Origin: Candidatus Poribacteria bacterium
GTDB taxonomy: Bacteria > Poribacteria > WGA-4E > PCPOR2b
Reading direction: 5' to 3'
Assembly (NCBI GenBank): GCA_022822785.1
Contig: JAJEAL010000098.1
Location: 1-51,744, forward strand
Length of the DNA: 51,744 nt
Shown here: piece after piece, positions 49,418 to 51,744 of the stretch
Numbering within the stretch: position 1 is the first letter of the stretch
Layout of the letters: every line of letters starts with the position of its first letter
Program-made: the position numbers and the translations under genes
Notes under the pieces: generated by a model
The model's database searches: none
Told to the model about the DNA's origin: nothing
What the model saw: the letters and a program-made list of their open reading frames with translations, nothing else

Positions 49418-50012
49418 AAAAATCTATGATATTCTGTAACACACCTAAAATCTGTCCCACGTTGTCAAGATAGTAACGATTGCGTTCTAGAAGAATAGAA
49501 TTGTGGTCTAGTTTAAGGAACTGCCAGGCCTCCCCCGTCGTCACACACCCGAAAATGATTTCAATATCGTTTCCCTTATTTTGGTTAAATATCTTCGCGC
49601 CGATCATTTGGGCTGCACATTGACCAAGCTCTGGTTCGATATCATCCTTTTTTCCTTCAACTAAAGCAAAAATTGGGGTTTGGATGGTATAAGTGGTTTT
49701 ACCTTTTGTTAGAATAAAATCACATTCGCCATTCAACCCTTTCTCTGGAAGTGCATTCAATCCTTTCCCCGAATGTACCCCGAAACGTCCATAATTTCTT
49801 TTTCCTAATTCTAAAAGAATTGGAGCGACAATAAACTCCGACTTCGCTTTCTCACTTGGTGTAGATAGAGCAAAATCTAGACTGACTTCAAATGTTTCCT
49901 TGAGCCATTCGCTCATCTCCAATGTTTCCACATTGTCAAATAATTTTGCTCGGTCTTCAACTAAGCCAAATTCTGTGACAACGTCTTGTAAACTAAAATC
50001 ACTGTACGCCAT
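49410..50012 (-). CDS. PD-(D/E)XK nuclease-like protein of unknown function
   Basis: A 200-residue protein. The opening MAYSDFSLQDVVTEFGL is characteristic of a family I recall from cyanobacteria and other bacteria, with no known function. The core GECDFILTKG...IFALVEGKKDD has the D...E-x-K spacing of PD-(D/E)XK enzymes. GGAGGA lies 8 nt before the ATG. The stop overlaps the PorV-like start (ATGGGTGA), so the two are co-translated despite unrelated roles. Restriction-like or regulatory roles cannot be told apart. Confidence 0.7.
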   Translation of the reverse strand: MAYSDFSLQDVVTEFGLVEDRAKLFDNVETLEMSEWLKETFEVSLDFALSTPSEKAKSEFIVAPILLELGKRNYGRFGVHSGKGLNALPEKGLNGECDFILTKGKTTYTIQTPIFALVEGKKDDIEPELGQCAAQMIGAKIFNQNKGNDIEIIFGCVTTGEAWQFLKLDHNSILLERNRYYLDNVGQILGVLQNIIDFYG

Positions 50013-50058
50013 TGAAGAATCCTCCGCTCTTTGGGACCAGAATACACTGGGGTTGAAT

Positions 50059-50083
50059 GTGAAACGACGTTTTACGTTTCACG
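50059..50083. repeat. GTGAAACG/CGTTTCAC inverted repeat
   Basis: GTGAAACG and CGTTTCAC face each other around GACGTTTTA, a palindromic version of the GTGAAACGT units at 24851-24878 and 38053-38075. It is followed at 50133-50152 by the perfect 20-nt palindrome GGAACAACGATCGTTGTTCC. Confidence 0.7.
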
Positions 50084-50275
50084 CTCTAGGCAACCGGATA
50101 TACAATATATTAGGAGTTACGTCCTTCCGTCGGGAACAACGATCGTTGTTCCCTACAGACTTCCTGATGGGAGCTCTGCTGTAATTGCTTGATTCACTAG
50201 GCGTTGGTAGAGATGGCCTGCGGCGATAAATCGCCAAACTACAGGGGGTTGACCGTTCAACTGCGTAAATCCTAA

Positions 50276-51744
50276 CTATTTCAGTATCAGCATCTTTCGC
50301 GTGGCGGAATAATCGCCTGCTGTCAAAGTGTAAAGGTAAATGCCACTTGTCGCCTGCTCACCGAGCTCATTACGTCCGTCCCAATAGACTGCCTTTGATC
50401 GACTCTCGTAGACTGATGCAATCCGATGCCCTACGTCGAAGGTGCGGACAACCTGACCACGTAGATCATAGATGGTTAAGGTGACAAAGGCATTCTCTGC
50501 TAACCGATATGGTATCCATGTTTCCGGGTTAAATGGATTTGGATAGTTTGGCAACAGTTCCGGCTCTGTCGGTGTCAGAGCTATCAAGAGGCGTTCAAGC
50601 ATCAGAATTCCCCGTTTCATGATAACTTCCTTTACCTCAAGAGAGTTCGCGTCAGTCAACCACTGCTGAATTTCTGCAGCCGTGAGTGTCTCAGGTAATT
50701 GCCGTTGTGAGGAGGGTGCGGCTGCCGAATCCCCAAGTGTCTCTGCAGCCAAGACCAAATCCAGAATATTCACAACACCATCTCCGCTAACATCTGCCGC
50801 TAGATCGTCCCCGACACTTCCGAGTTCGGAAGCAATTATAATCAAATCCAATACATTTACGTTTCCGTCGGCGTTGACATCCGCCAGAATCGGTGGGGAC
50901 TGCGTATCGAAGAGAATGTTAAATACTATCGAATCATCAACACCCAAGCCTGCGGCAGATATAGAGACAGTGTTTGTTTCCAAATTAGCTCCCGGTGTGA
51001 ACGTACTCTCTGCCCTGCCGTTTCTATCAGTTGTTGTGTGTGTGATACTGAGTGTTCCACTTCCCGCGGTTATAGCAAACGTGACAGGAACTCCTTCAAA
51101 CGCAGAATCGTACTCATCTCGCACTTCAACAACAAGTGGGATTGGCTCCGGTGCAGCAGGCAAGCTGCGTTGATCGCCTGATATGCTTATCAACTTTGTC
51201 GGTGTTCGTCTAGTAAATCCTACTGCGCCTCGCTGTATCTGTAAACTTGGGATGTGTGTATAGATAGATGAATAGCTTAAAGGGTTTTCTTGTACAAGCA
51301 CCTGTCTTAAGTTCTTGTTGGCTGCTATTGGCGATATGTCCGAAATTGAGTTGTGGCGCAGATCTAGTGAACGCAAACGAGTTAAACTCGCTATTGGCAC
51401 TATATCTGATATCAAGTTACTCTCAAGATTCAATGATGCCAGATTGCCTAAGTTCACTACTGCTGATATATCGGACACTGAGTTATTGTTAAGCGATAGC
51501 GATCGTACGTTAATCAAACCTGCAATCGCTGATATATCCGATATTGAGTTATCTCTAAGTGTTAAGTGCGTCAGGTTAGTTAGTCCTACCACTGCTGATA
51601 TATCCGATATTGAATTATCCGCAAGATCCAGCCATTCCAGATTAGCCAAGTTTGCTATCGCTGATATATCTGATATTGAATTATCTCCAAGTATCAAGTA
51701 CGTCAAGTTAGTTAGTCCTACCACTGCTGATATATCTGATATTG
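50276..51744 (-). CDS. Surface protein with leucine-rich repeats, dockerin-like loops and C-terminal sorting-like domain (5' end outside window)
   Basis: The frame is open to the window edge, so the N-terminus is missing; about 489 residues are visible. Six to seven 22-residue leucine-rich repeats come first (LTNLTYLILGDNSISDISA type, internalin-like). An Ig-like domain follows (SGDQRSLPAAPEPIPLVVEV...). Then comes a dockerin-type pair of calcium loops (DVNADGNVNVLDL and DVSGDGVVNILDL). The C-terminal domain starts YPNPFNPETWIPYRLAENA and ends GIYLYTLTAGDYSATRKMLIL, the FlgD-Ig/type IX sorting-like form. It is probably exported to the cell surface. The repeat DNA has a 66-nt period and may recombine. 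Confidence 0.88.
   Translation of the reverse strand, partial: ISDISAVVGLTNLTYLILGDNSISDISAIANLANLEWLDLADNSISDISAVVGLTNLTHLTLRDNSISDISAIAGLINVRSLSLNNNSVSDISAVVNLGNLASLNLESNLISDIVPIASLTRLRSLDLRHNSISDISPIAANKNLRQVLVQENPLSYSSIYTHIPSLQIQRGAVGFTRRTPTKLISISGDQRSLPAAPEPIPLVVEVRDEYDSAFEGVPVTFAITAGSGTLSITHTTTDRNGRAESTFTPGANLETNTVSISAAGLGVDDSIVFNILFDTQSPPILADVNADGNVNVLDLIIIASELGSVGDDLAADVSGDGVVNILDLVLAAETLGDSAAAPSSQRQLPETLTAAEIQQWLTDANSLEVKEVIMKRGILMLERLLIALTPTEPELLPNYPNPFNPETWIPYRLAENAFVTLTIYDLRGQVVRTFDVGHRIASVYESRSKAVYWDGRNELGEQATSGIYLYTLTAGDYSATRKMLILK

Noticed and set aside
51270-51744. CRISPR-like array
   Set aside because: The 66-nt periodicity is in frame and encodes leucine-rich repeats; there are no variable spacers.

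Overview
The window looks like a piece of a free-living or symbiotic Gram-negative bacterium of moderate GC content. The best guess from memory is a Candidatus Poribacteria-like lineage. The grounds are a surface protein with leucine-rich repeats, a dockerin-type pair of calcium loops and a C-terminal FlgD/type IX sorting-like domain (50276-51744), a PorV/PorQ-type outer-membrane protein, a GH172 protein, many amidohydrolase, Gfo/Idh and PfkB-type catabolic genes, and intergenic space crowded with short palindromic repeats. This assignment is inference; a marker-gene tree would settle it.

Layout. 1-102 is the tail of an IS3-type transposase. 167-2247 is hslVU. 2281-6183 (minus) is a catabolic cluster: hydroxyacid dehydrogenase, DapA-family aldolase/lyase, amidohydrolase and PfkB kinase. 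6543-13287 (minus) is a housekeeping cluster miaB-mqnB-map-eno-crcB, interrupted by what I read as a 2,060-nt group II intron (9105-11164). 13842-18328 holds an amidohydrolase, an Npt1/Npt2-like transporter, recQ and a fragment of an AmmeMemoRadiSam-type protein. 18550-22738 holds a PEGA protein, a Bat-type VWA protein, an SDR enzyme and an M29 aminopeptidase. 22743-26877 has a long eukaryote-like NAD synthetase, a MntA/HepT toxin-antitoxin pair and a zinc alcohol dehydrogenase. 27013-30689 is ileS behind a complete-looking transcription attenuator. 30701-33147 is an accessory patch: orphan hsdS, a GxxExxY gene between long direct repeats, and an orphan CopG-type antitoxin. 33283-48236 has a Gfo/Idh oxidoreductase, an AddB-like nuclease, GH172, a 1,310-residue unknown protein, tmk, holB, an HSDR_N-like nuclease and metG. 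48359-51744 holds PorV-like and surface-protein genes.

Two systems stand out. First, the intron in mqnB: a 34-nt domain V at 9140-9173, a GTGCG 5' end at 11164, and two exon-binding loops complementary to the mqnB exon. Splicing in silico gives mqnB a short natural tail whose stop overlaps the map start codon. The intron has no reverse transcriptase; it carries an HNH-only protein and two passenger genes on the opposite strand. Second, the ileS leader: a promoter, a 42-codon leader peptide with six ATT codons clustered at codons 23-32, and four complementary segments able to form pause, antiterminator and terminator hairpins. I know of no description of either arrangement, but I could not search.
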